Positions 36,092-42,085 of a stretch of 57,303 nt of DNA are shown here, piece by piece; within the stretch, counting starts at the first letter, position 1, and each line of letters starts with the position of its first letter. The stretch is from positions 1-57,303 of the forward strand of contig JASGFC010000010.1 in assembly GCA_047605865.1 (NCBI GenBank). The letters are read 5' to 3'. The notes beneath the pieces are model-generated. The model was not told the origin of the DNA, did no database searches, and worked only from the letters and a program-made list of their open reading frames with translations. The DNA is from JASGDC01 sp047605865 (GTDB taxonomy: Bacteria > Actinomycetota > Actinomycetes > Actinomycetales > Micrococcaceae). Position numbers and translations under genes: made by a program.

Positions 36092-36224
36092 AGATAGTAG
36101 ATGTCTGGATTGGGCAAAGTGCTTGGCACAAGCGCTTCAAAAGTTCAAGTATCAGCACTGATGAATTAGAAGGAATGTTCAACAAAGCCAGCTGGAACGG
36201 CCGCACTAAAAAAGGCAACTAAAC
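36092..36224 (+). pseudogene. Remnant reading frame(s) after fruA
   Basis: AAGGAG with ideal 7-nt spacing precedes an ATG at 36102 region (reading MSGLGKVLGTSASKVQ...), but the frame stops after 22 codons. A second frame through the same DNA stays open to a TAA near 36222 and ends in SWNGRTKKGN. A good ribosome binding site on a dead-end frame, with an overlapping open frame, looks like a gene broken by a frameshift. I do not recognise the product. Positions are approximate. Confidence 0.35.
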
Positions 36225-36260
36225 ATAAAGATTGTCATCGTAGGTGGGGTCTCTGGAGGT
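36225..36260 (+). pseudogene. Start of a degraded FAD-dependent disulfide reductase (CoA-disulfide reductase/NADH oxidase type)
   Basis: Twelve codons read I-K-I-V-I-V-G-G-V-S-G-G, matching the conserved beginning of CoA-disulfide reductase/NADH oxidase flavoproteins (typically MKIVIVGGVAGG). The normal ATG is ATA here, and the frame meets TGA four codons later. A further in-frame-like scrap at 36291-36335 reads SDIAVMSVYSGLPL, vaguely like the FAD-domain CGLP region. It looks like the truncated 5' end of a lost gene. Confidence 0.55.
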
Positions 36261-36514
36261 AAAAGGTTATGATTTTAAAGAAAAGTTAGCTCTGACATTG
36301 CTGTAATGTCTGTGTATTCAGGTCTACCTCTTAAATGAGCAAGGTAATGCAGAGCAACTTTTCTTTTATATAAACTTAGCTGCCAACTCAAAAACATGCT
36401 ACCAGCGTCTTTATCAGGCACAAGTTCAATGACATCAGAATAACTATAATCTCTCATACCACTAAGACTAAAAGCTACCACTGACAAAATGCCTTTAACT
36501 ATTGATTACAAGTG

Positions 36515-36543
36515 TTGCATTATGGACAAATGTCCTGTATAAT
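36515..36543 (+). promoter_or_regulatory. Promoter with internal palindromic operator for the small-ORF cassette
   Basis: TTGCAT (36515-36520), a 17-nt spacer, and a consensus TATAAT (36538-36543). The spacer contains the palindrome GGACA-AA-TGTCC (36524-36535), well placed for a repressor to block RNA polymerase. The HTH protein encoded third in the cassette is the obvious candidate regulator. Predicted transcription start about 36549-36551. Confidence 0.7.
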
Positions 36544-36547
36544 AGAT

Positions 36548-36579
36548 TAGGTAATCGGTTCTGCGAAACTGGTTACCTA
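36548..36579 (+). promoter_or_regulatory. 5' leader hairpin of the small-ORF cassette
   Basis: A 13-bp stem (36548-36560 with 36567-36579, two G-T wobbles) and a 6-nt loop CTGCGA lie almost exactly at the predicted 5' end of the mRNA, 8 nt before the AAGGAGG ribosome binding site. Such a terminal stem could stabilise the mRNA or control translation of the first peptide. Confidence 0.65.
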
Positions 36580-36599
36580 TCGATAGAAAGGAGGCACTT

Positions 36600-36701
36600 A
36601 TGTGGCTGGGCATCTTAACCGATGTACTTACTATCGTTGCTAATGTTGTGGTTATAATTGCAGTTATCTCACAACGTAGTAATAACAAAGACAGTCGTTA
36701 G
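36600..36701 (+). CDS. 33-aa single-span membrane peptide, cassette gene 1
   Basis: The 33 residues begin MWLGILTDVLTIVAN and end SQRSNNKDSR: one hydrophobic helix (about residues 2-23) with a short polar, charged C-terminus. The perfect AAGGAGG at 36588-36594 with 5-nt spacing, the near-consensus promoter and leader hairpin argue that it is translated. Size and layout resemble type I toxin peptides such as Fst (about 33 aa), but I see no sequence match. A 10-bp hairpin and an exact anti-SD sequence (CCTCCTT, 36743-36749) follow the stop. Alternatively a regulatory or phage-type membrane peptide. Confidence 0.6.
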   Translation: MWLGILTDVLTIVANVVVIIAVISQRSNNKDSR

Positions 36702-36709
36702 TAAGTAGT

Positions 36710-36749
36710 GGACTTTGGCTAACTGACAATTAGTCAAAGTTCCCTCCTT
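36710..36749 (+). promoter_or_regulatory. Hairpin plus anti-Shine-Dalgarno sequence between cassette genes 1 and 2
   Basis: ACTTTGGCTA and TAGTCAAAGT form a 10-bp stem (one G-T pair) around ACTGACAAT. It is followed at 36743-36749 by CCTCCTT, the exact complement of the AAGGAGG before gene 1; TCCTT in it also complements the AAGGA before gene 2 (36765-36769). On the opposite strand, TGTTATAAT (ending 36756) is an extended -10-like sequence that would fire an RNA antisense to gene 1. Confidence 0.5.
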
Positions 36750-36777
36750 AAAACCATTATAACAAAGGAAAATGATG

Positions 36778-36942
36778 ATGAACAAGAATACACTTACACT
36801 AATCGGAGTACTACTAGGCTTCACTCTACTTCTAGGCTTAGTACGCAACGCTAACGTGTACCTACTTGTACTCAATGCGTTCACACTAGGCATGGTAGTA
36901 ACAACTATAATGAAAGAGAAAACACATACAAACAAGGAATGA
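36778..36942 (+). CDS. 54-56 aa two-span membrane protein, cassette gene 2
   Basis: Three ATGs in a row (36772, 36775, 36778) follow AAAGGA (36764-36769); spacing favours the last, giving 54 aa. Two hydrophobic segments (TLTLIGVLLGFTLLLGLV and VYLLVLNAFTLGMVV) are joined by a short RNAN turn, with a basic C-terminus (KEKTHTNKE). I recognise no family. Seven of twelve leucines use CTA, unlike neighbouring chromosomal genes where CTT and TTA prevail, suggesting transfer. The TGA is 4 nt before the start of gene 3, whose ribosome binding site lies inside its end. Confidence 0.62.
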   Translation: MNKNTLTLIGVLLGFTLLLGLVRNANVYLLVLNAFTLGMVVTTIMKEKTHTNKE

Positions 36943-36946
36943 AGTT

Positions 36947-37180
36947 ATGACACCAGCACGAATAGAACCAGCTGGCAAAAAACTAGAAAAAGCCAACGAA
37001 GTCGAACACGCTAAAAAACAACTAGATAAAGCCAAGACCAACTTTGATAACAAAATAGTCGAGGCTTTAGAGCATGGCGTAACACGAGCAGAAATAGCTA
37101 GACGAGCCAACATGACCGAAACGGCGATATACAAAAAAGTAAAACGCATGAACGAAAACAAGAAAAAACACAAAAACTAG
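36947..37180 (+). CDS. 77-aa coiled-coil helix-turn-helix protein, cassette gene 3
   Basis: A lysine/glutamate-rich helical N-terminus (about 8-40, probably a coiled coil for dimerisation) is followed by a resolvase-type helix-turn-helix GVTRAEIARRANMTETAIYKKVKR (about 44-67, listed here only to identify the motif) and a lysine-rich tail. AAGGA lies 8 nt before the ATG. All four isoleucines use ATA and arginines are mostly CGA/AGA, unlike flanking genes. The likely role is DNA binding, perhaps at the palindrome in the cassette promoter; this is inference. Confidence 0.72.
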   Translation: MTPARIEPAGKKLEKANEVEHAKKQLDKAKTNFDNKIVEALEHGVTRAEIARRANMTETAIYKKVKRMNENKKKHKN

Positions 37181-37213
37181 ACAACATGGCCAGGATTAAA
37201 ATATAAGATATAA

Positions 37214-37245
37214 AAATGCTCCCACTGGTTAAAGTGGGAGCATTT
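37214..37245. terminator. Bidirectional terminator between the cassette and hspR
   Basis: A perfect 12-bp stem (AAATGCTCCCAC with GTGGGAGCATTT) and 8-nt loop. It has A/T-rich sequence on both sides and lies between the convergent cassette gene 3 and hspR, so it can terminate both transcripts. Confidence 0.85.
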
Positions 37246-37256
37246 AGTTATAGCAA

Positions 37257-37679
37257 TTAATAGCGATGTGTTTGCCATACAACAAGTGCGTTATTTTCAA
37301 CTTTACGTTGACCTGGCGCTAGATGAATAACATCACCTTGAGCACCAGCAGCAAAAACTCTATTGCGTTCTGCATCGTCACTGAGTTGCTGCACTTGCTT
37401 CATTAAAGCAGTGCGTTGACGCCGCAAAATAACAATCTGATTCTCAAGTTCAAGAATACGTTTGATACCAACAAGAGTTACGCCTTCTTTAGAAAGACGC
37501 TGAATCTCACGTAACTGGTAGACGTCTTTCCATGAATACCGCCGAGATTTTCCTGCAAGACGTTTTGGAACCACCAAGCCAAGCCTGTCATATTGCCTCA
37601 AAGTTTGAGGATGCATTGCAGCTTGTTCAGCAGCAACGGCAATAGGCATAACCGGATCAGTACTTTCCTCTAAATTCAT
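37257..37679 (-). CDS. hspR: Heat shock repressor HspR (MerR family)
   Basis: 140 aa. A MerR-type winged helix at the N-terminus (IAVAAEQAAMHPQTLRQYDRLGLVVPKR... RRYSWKDVYQLREIQRL) then a coiled coil (ILELENQIVILRRQRTALM). HspR represses the dnaK operon by binding HAIR repeats, with DnaK as co-repressor. Two HAIR sites lie before dnaK in this window. The ATG overlaps the dnaJ stop by 4 nt; it is the last gene of dnaK-grpE-dnaJ-hspR, the classic autoregulated layout. Confidence 0.94.
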   Translation of the reverse strand: MNLEESTDPVMPIAVAAEQAAMHPQTLRQYDRLGLVVPKRLAGKSRRYSWKDVYQLREIQRLSKEGVTLVGIKRILELENQIVILRRQRTALMKQVQQLSDDAERNRVFAAGAQGDVIHLAPGQRKVENNALVVWQTHRY

Positions 37680-38671
37680 AGCTTAGCCTTACTCATCATT
37701 TCTGCACGAGGATCATCATTCTTCGTTGCTTGAGCGAACTCTTCGACTGCTTTCTTAGCCTCTTCATTAAGAGTCTTAGGTACTGTAATCTCAAGAGTTA
37801 CTAGCATATCGCCAGTTATTTTCTTGCTTGCTACACCTTTACCTTTAACTCGAAGAGTCTTTCCAGAACCAGTTCCAGCTGGAATCTTCAGTGTTACTGT
37901 TTCTCCTTGCAGTGTTGGCACCTGAATCTTTGCACCCAAAGCAGCTTCATTGAAACTAACTGGCACAGTAATACGGATATTGTTGCCATCTCGAGTGAAA
38001 ATCGGATGAGATTTCACCTTGACAGTAACAATGAGGTCTCCCTTTCCTGCTGGACCTTCTTGACCCTTACCACGAACTTTAATCTTCTGACCATCTTTAA
38101 CGCCAGCTGGAATACGAACGTTAGTTACTTTTCCATCAGAACTTCGTAGTGCAATCTGTGTACCACGGATAGCGCCAGCAAAAGAAATTGAGCTAGTAGC
38201 TTTAATATCTTTACCTTTGCGAGGTTCCGTTCTTAGACCCGTTGGGCTAAAGCCACCACCAAACATATTTTCAAAGTTTGGTAGATCGTTTAAGTTAGGG
38301 ATATCTCCACCTGTTGTGGTGAAAGTAGTGCGCTGTGACCCTGCCTGATTGTTGAAAAGACCACCGAAGAGGTCTTCAAAGCCTTGCTGTGAACCACCAG
38401 TTGTTGATGGTCCTTGCCTAAAGCGCGGCATACCAGCACCCATAGCTCGCATTTCATCGTATTCTTTACGTTGATTTTTATCTGATAGAACAGTATAAGC
38501 TTCAGTAATATCTTTGTACTTATGTTCTGCTGTTTTATCGTCAGAGTTAAGATCTGGGTGGTATTTCCTAGATAGTTTGCGATAACTCTTTTTGATTTCG
38601 TCTGCTGTGGCTTTTTTATCAACACCGAGGACTTTATAATAGTCTTTCTCGAGCCAATCTTGACTAGCCAT
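37676..38671 (-). CDS. dnaJ: DnaJ-family co-chaperone without zinc finger
   Basis: 331 aa. J domain (residues about 10-72) with the HPD motif in KYHPDLN, a G/F/P-rich linker (about 78-145), and two C-terminal substrate-binding beta domains. The four CxxCxGxG zinc repeats of canonical DnaJ are absent, so it has the type II/CbpA layout even though it occupies the dnaJ position in the dnaK operon. It lies 11 nt after grpE and overlaps hspR. Confidence 0.92.
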   Translation of the reverse strand: MASQDWLEKDYYKVLGVDKKATADEIKKSYRKLSRKYHPDLNSDDKTAEHKYKDITEAYTVLSDKNQRKEYDEMRAMGAGMPRFRQGPSTTGGSQQGFEDLFGGLFNNQAGSQRTTFTTTGGDIPNLNDLPNFENMFGGGFSPTGLRTEPRKGKDIKATSSISFAGAIRGTQIALRSSDGKVTNVRIPAGVKDGQKIKVRGKGQEGPAGKGDLIVTVKVKSHPIFTRDGNNIRITVPVSFNEAALGAKIQVPTLQGETVTLKIPAGTGSGKTLRVKGKGVASKKITGDMLVTLEITVPKTLNEEAKKAVEEFAQATKNDDPRAEMMSKAKL

Positions 38672-38682
38672 ATATTCTCCCT

Positions 38683-39396
38683 TTAGTTTTCAGGAACAGA
38701 GACAATAACTTGAGCTGCGCGAACCACTTTGTCACCGACTTTATACCCTGGACGAAGCACCTGTGCAACAGTTTCTTCAGTAGCATCTGATGATGGTTGT
38801 TGAATTAACGCTTCATGCACAAGTGGATCGAAAGCAACATCAGCTTCTCCATAGCGTTGCAAGCCGGATTTAGAAAGTGTATTTTCTAACTTCTGCGCGA
38901 TAGAAGCGAAAGGTCCATCTTCTAAGTCTCCGTGTTCTCTTGCAGCATCAATATCATCAAGAACTGGCATTAAGCTCACCAGAACTTTCTCTGTAGCCAT
39001 ATCTGAAGCAACTGAACGATCACGTTCAACACGCTTACGGTAATTAACGTATTCTGCTTGAAGACGTTTCAAATCTGCAAGGTGATCATTGTTTTGAGAA
39101 CTAGTAGCAGTTGAATCTGCTGCAGGTTCTTCAGGTGCATCAGCATCTTGAGCACCATTTGCAATGTTTTCTGCCTCTGAGATTAAATCGTCTTCGTTGC
39201 CTTCATCTGCATCTGCTGCAGCTTCAGTATCTTCTTCGTCAACAAGTTCAGCTTCTGGCGCTTCTGGGTCAACTGAATCAGTTTCCTTTGCATCAAAAGC
39301 TTTGTCTGCTGTTTCGTTTACTTCTTCATTCTGAGACTGAGGCTGGTCATTTTCATGACCAGCCTTTCCTCCATGTGATTTATCAAAATCTGACAT
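38683..39396 (-). CDS. grpE: Nucleotide exchange factor GrpE
   Basis: 237 aa. A very acidic, low-complexity N-terminal third (rich in D/E/A, about residues 1-95) precedes the long coiled coil (LADLKRLQAEYVNYRKRVERD) and the beta-wing head (FDPLVHEALIQQPS, VAQVLRPGYKVGDKVVRAAQV). GrpE releases ADP from DnaK. The start is 2 nt after the dnaK stop. The N-terminal acidic extension is longer than in E. coli GrpE. Confidence 0.95.
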   Translation of the reverse strand: MSDFDKSHGGKAGHENDQPQSQNEEVNETADKAFDAKETDSVDPEAPEAELVDEEDTEAAADADEGNEDDLISEAENIANGAQDADAPEEPAADSTATSSQNNDHLADLKRLQAEYVNYRKRVERDRSVASDMATEKVLVSLMPVLDDIDAAREHGDLEDGPFASIAQKLENTLSKSGLQRYGEADVAFDPLVHEALIQQPSSDATEETVAQVLRPGYKVGDKVVRAAQVIVSVPEN

Positions 39397-39398
39397 GA

Positions 39399-41276
39399 TT
39401 ATTTGTTTTCCTCGTCTTCGTCTTCATCATCTACAACTTCAGCATCGATGATGTCTTCATCAGAGTCGCTGTTATCTGAAGTATCAGAAGTTGCATCTTC
39501 TCCGTCTTGTGGAGCTTGTTCTTCCTGATTTTGCTTGTAGATTTCTTCGCCAATCTTTACCTGAGACTTAGAAAGTTGATCGTGTGCATTTGCTACTGCA
39601 TCTGCATCATCACCCTTAAGGGCTTCCTTAAGCTCATCAACATGGCCTTGAACTTCAGTCTTAGTCTCATCAGAGAGTTTGTCATCATGTTCTTTAAGAA
39701 GCTTGTCAGTTGAGTAAGCAAGTGCTTCAGCGTTGTTACGAGTATCTACCTCTTCACGACGTTTCTTATCTGCATCAGCTTGCTCTTCAGCTTCCTTCAC
39801 CATGCGGTCGATATCTTCTTGAGGAAGTGAAGAACCACCAGAGATAGTCATAGACTGCTCTTTACCAGTTCCTTTATCCTTAGCAGATACGTGCACGATA
39901 CCATTAGCATCAATGTCGAAAGTAACCTCAACCTGTGGCACGCCACGAGGTGCTGGAGCAATACCAGTAAGCTCAAAAGTACCAAGAGGTTTGTTGTCAC
40001 GAGTGAACTCACGTTCACCTTGGAATACCTGAATAGATACAGATGGCTGGTTATCTTCTGCTGTAGTGAATGTTTCGCTACGCTTTGTTGGGATTGCAGT
40101 GTTACGTTCGATGAGTTTAGTCATGATACCACCCTTAGTTTCAATACCAAGAGACAGCGGAGTAACGTCAATCAAAAGAACGTCTTTACGCTCACCTTTC
40201 AAGACACCTGCCTGAAGTGCAGCACCCATAGCCACAACCTCATCTGGGTTAACACCTTTGTTTGGTTCTTTACCAGAAAGTTCCTTAACAAGTTCAGAAA
40301 CTGCAGGCATACGTGTTGAACCACCAACAAGTACAACGTGATCAATATCTGAAACTTTAATACCAGCTTCTTTGATAACGTCATTGAATGGTTTCTTACA
40401 ACGATCTAGCAATTCATTAGTAAGTTCTAGGAACTTAGGGCGAGAAAGTGTTTCATCCAAGTGGATTGGACCATCAGGTGAAACTGAAAGGTACTGCAAT
40501 GAAATGTGAGTTGAGTTAGCTGTTGAAAGTTCTTTCTTTGCTGTCTCAGAAGCTTCACGAAGACGCTGCAAAGCAATCTTATCTTTTGAAAGATCTGTAC
40601 CAGTTTTGCTCTTAACTTGTTCTAGCAACCACTGAAGGATAACGTTGTCCCAATCGTCACCACCAAGGCGGTTATCACCTGCAGTAGCTTTTACTTGAAT
40701 AGTTGAGAAGCCATCTTCATCTTTACCAACCTCTAGCAATGATACGTCGAAAGTACCACCACCAAGGTCGAATACAAGGATGAGTTCATCTTCTTTACCT
40801 TTGTCTAGACCATATGCAAGCGCTGCTGCTGTAGGCTCATTAACGATACGAGAAACGTTAAGACCTGCGATTTCACCAGCTTCTTTAGTTGCTTGACGCT
40901 CTGCGTCATTGAAGTATGCAGGAACTGTAATTACTGCATCTGTAACAGGCTCACCAAGGTAAGCTTCTGCATCTTTTTTAAGTTTCATAAGTGTACGAGC
41001 AGAAATTTCCTGTGGAGTATATTTCTTGCCGTCTACTGTAGTTGACCAGTCAGTACCCATGTGGCGCTTCACTGAAGCAAAAGTGCGATCTACGTTGTTA
41101 ACTGCCTGACGCTTTGCAACTTCACCGACAAGAACGTCTCCGTCTTTACCGAAAGCTACAACAGATGGAGTTGTGCGACCACCTTCTGCGTTTGCAATTA
41201 CTGTTGGTTCTCCACCTTCGAGAACTGAAACTACTGAGTTTGTAGTACCTAGGTCAATACCTACTGCACGAGCCAT
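39399..41276 (-). CDS. dnaK: Molecular chaperone DnaK (Hsp70)
   Basis: 625 aa. Complete Hsp70: ATPase start VGIDLGTTNSVV, IVNEPTAAALAYGLD, DLGGGTFDVSLL, the interdomain linker VLLIDVTPLSLGIET, a substrate-binding domain, and a strongly acidic D/E-rich C-terminal tail. AGAAGGAGA lies before the ATG. First gene of the heat-shock operon, driven by a promoter flanked by two HspR-binding repeats. Confidence 0.98.
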   Translation of the reverse strand: MARAVGIDLGTTNSVVSVLEGGEPTVIANAEGGRTTPSVVAFGKDGDVLVGEVAKRQAVNNVDRTFASVKRHMGTDWSTTVDGKKYTPQEISARTLMKLKKDAEAYLGEPVTDAVITVPAYFNDAERQATKEAGEIAGLNVSRIVNEPTAAALAYGLDKGKEDELILVFDLGGGTFDVSLLEVGKDEDGFSTIQVKATAGDNRLGGDDWDNVILQWLLEQVKSKTGTDLSKDKIALQRLREASETAKKELSTANSTHISLQYLSVSPDGPIHLDETLSRPKFLELTNELLDRCKKPFNDVIKEAGIKVSDIDHVVLVGGSTRMPAVSELVKELSGKEPNKGVNPDEVVAMGAALQAGVLKGERKDVLLIDVTPLSLGIETKGGIMTKLIERNTAIPTKRSETFTTAEDNQPSVSIQVFQGEREFTRDNKPLGTFELTGIAPAPRGVPQVEVTFDIDANGIVHVSAKDKGTGKEQSMTISGGSSLPQEDIDRMVKEAEEQADADKKRREEVDTRNNAEALAYSTDKLLKEHDDKLSDETKTEVQGHVDELKEALKGDDADAVANAHDQLSKSQVKIGEEIYKQNQEEQAPQDGEDATSDTSDNSDSDEDIIDAEVVDDEDEDEENK

Positions 41277-41349
41277 ATTAGCTTCTCCTTCTTGAAATTA
41301 ATCAATCTTTTAAAATACTTCTGTGTTTGGTTTGAGCTACTTTCACTAA

Positions 41350-41370
41350 CTTGAGTGAACTTCACTCAAC
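41350..41370 (-). promoter_or_regulatory. HAIR operator 1 (HspR-binding) downstream of the dnaK -10
   Basis: CTTGAGT-N7-ACTCAAC, matching the HspR-associated inverted repeat CTTGAGT-N7-ACTCAAG in all but the last base. It lies 16 nt beyond the -10 element of dnaK, covering the early transcribed region. Confidence 0.92.
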
Positions 41371-41386
41371 CAAACTCATTACTTCA

Positions 41387-41415
41387 ATTCTCACACAGCA
41401 AAAATACCTTGTCAA
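41387..41415 (-). promoter_or_regulatory. dnaK operon promoter
   Basis: On the minus strand: TTGACA (41410-41415), a 17-nt spacer, and GAGAAT (41387-41392). The -35 is perfect. It sits between two HAIR sites, so HspR can bind on both sides. Confidence 0.82.
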
Positions 41416-41432
41416 GCATCTTAATGAAAAAA

Positions 41433-41453
41433 GTTGAGCGAACTTCACTCAAC
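41433..41453 (-). promoter_or_regulatory. HAIR operator 2 (HspR-binding) upstream of the dnaK -35
   Basis: GTTGAGC-N7-ACTCAAC, with the same GAACTTC spacer as operator 1. It differs from the HAIR consensus at three outer positions and lies 17 nt upstream of the -35. The gene at 41525 on the plus strand starts 70 nt away and could also be affected. Confidence 0.85.
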
Positions 41454-41524
41454 CTCTGTATCCCTTTATTTTAGGGCACGATAATTGCCAGCTTCTCTTG
41501 AGATTTAACTCATATAGTAGAAAA

Positions 41525-42085
41525 ATGACTGATCATCAACTTGCACCTTTGGATAACGTGATAGCGCAACATCATATCCAATCACCCAAAGATGCTTTTT
41601 ATGTAGCCATCGACGGTAGATCTGGTTCAGGAAAAAGTACTTTAGCGCAGCACCTTGCTACCAAATATCAGATGGCAATTTTTCACCTTGAAGATTTATA
41701 TCAAGGATGGGATGGGCTGGATGCAGGCATTGAAACGTACCTTACAAAAATTTTACCAACGTTAAATACTGGAAAAATCTTACAATACCTGGGCTGGGAT
41801 TGGCATAACAACATTGCACAGACACAAACTTTTACACCACAACAGTTCATGATTTTTGAAGGCGTGGGTAGTTGCGACCATCGTGCCCTAAAATTTCTTA
41901 ACTACTCCATTTGGATAGAATGCGGTGAAAAAGAACGAAAAGCTCGTGCTCTAGCACGTGATGGTGAAACCTTTGCTCCGCACTGGAACCAGTGGGCAAA
42001 GCAAGAACAAGAGTGGCTTTCAGCACATAACCCTCGCACTGAGGTAGATTTGGTGATAAAGGGTGGGAGCAAATTCTATGATTAA
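41525..42085 (+). CDS. P-loop uridine-kinase-like ATP-binding protein
   Basis: 186 aa. Walker A GRSGSGKST near the start and the FHLEDLYQGWDGL segment place it in the uridine kinase-like P-loop family; the ending WAKQEQEWLSAH fits kinase relatives found beside pabB in actinobacteria. Substrate unknown. The ATG has no Shine-Dalgarno sequence and TATAGT lies exactly 6 nt upstream (41513-41518), suggesting leaderless mRNA; a TTG at 41498 is an alternative. Its end overlaps pabB by 8 nt. Confidence 0.8.
   Translation: MTDHQLAPLDNVIAQHHIQSPKDAFYVAIDGRSGSGKSTLAQHLATKYQMAIFHLEDLYQGWDGLDAGIETYLTKILPTLNTGKILQYLGWDWHNNIAQTQTFTPQQFMIFEGVGSCDHRALKFLNYSIWIECGEKERKARALARDGETFAPHWNQWAKQEQEWLSAHNPRTEVDLVIKGGSKFYD

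Noticed and set aside
36275..36487. 70-aa open frame on the minus strand between fruA remnants and the small-ORF cassette
   Set aside because: It starts with TTG, has no ribosome binding site or -10 element at the right distance, and lies in a stretch that looks like decayed sequence. Its composition is somewhat protein-like, so it may be a remnant, but I cannot support it as a gene.
36669..37173. Two overlapping minus-strand frames opposite cassette genes 2 and 3
   Set aside because: They mirror the hydrophobic and lysine-rich codons of the plus-strand genes and lack ribosome binding sites; the plus-strand ORFs have ideal ones.
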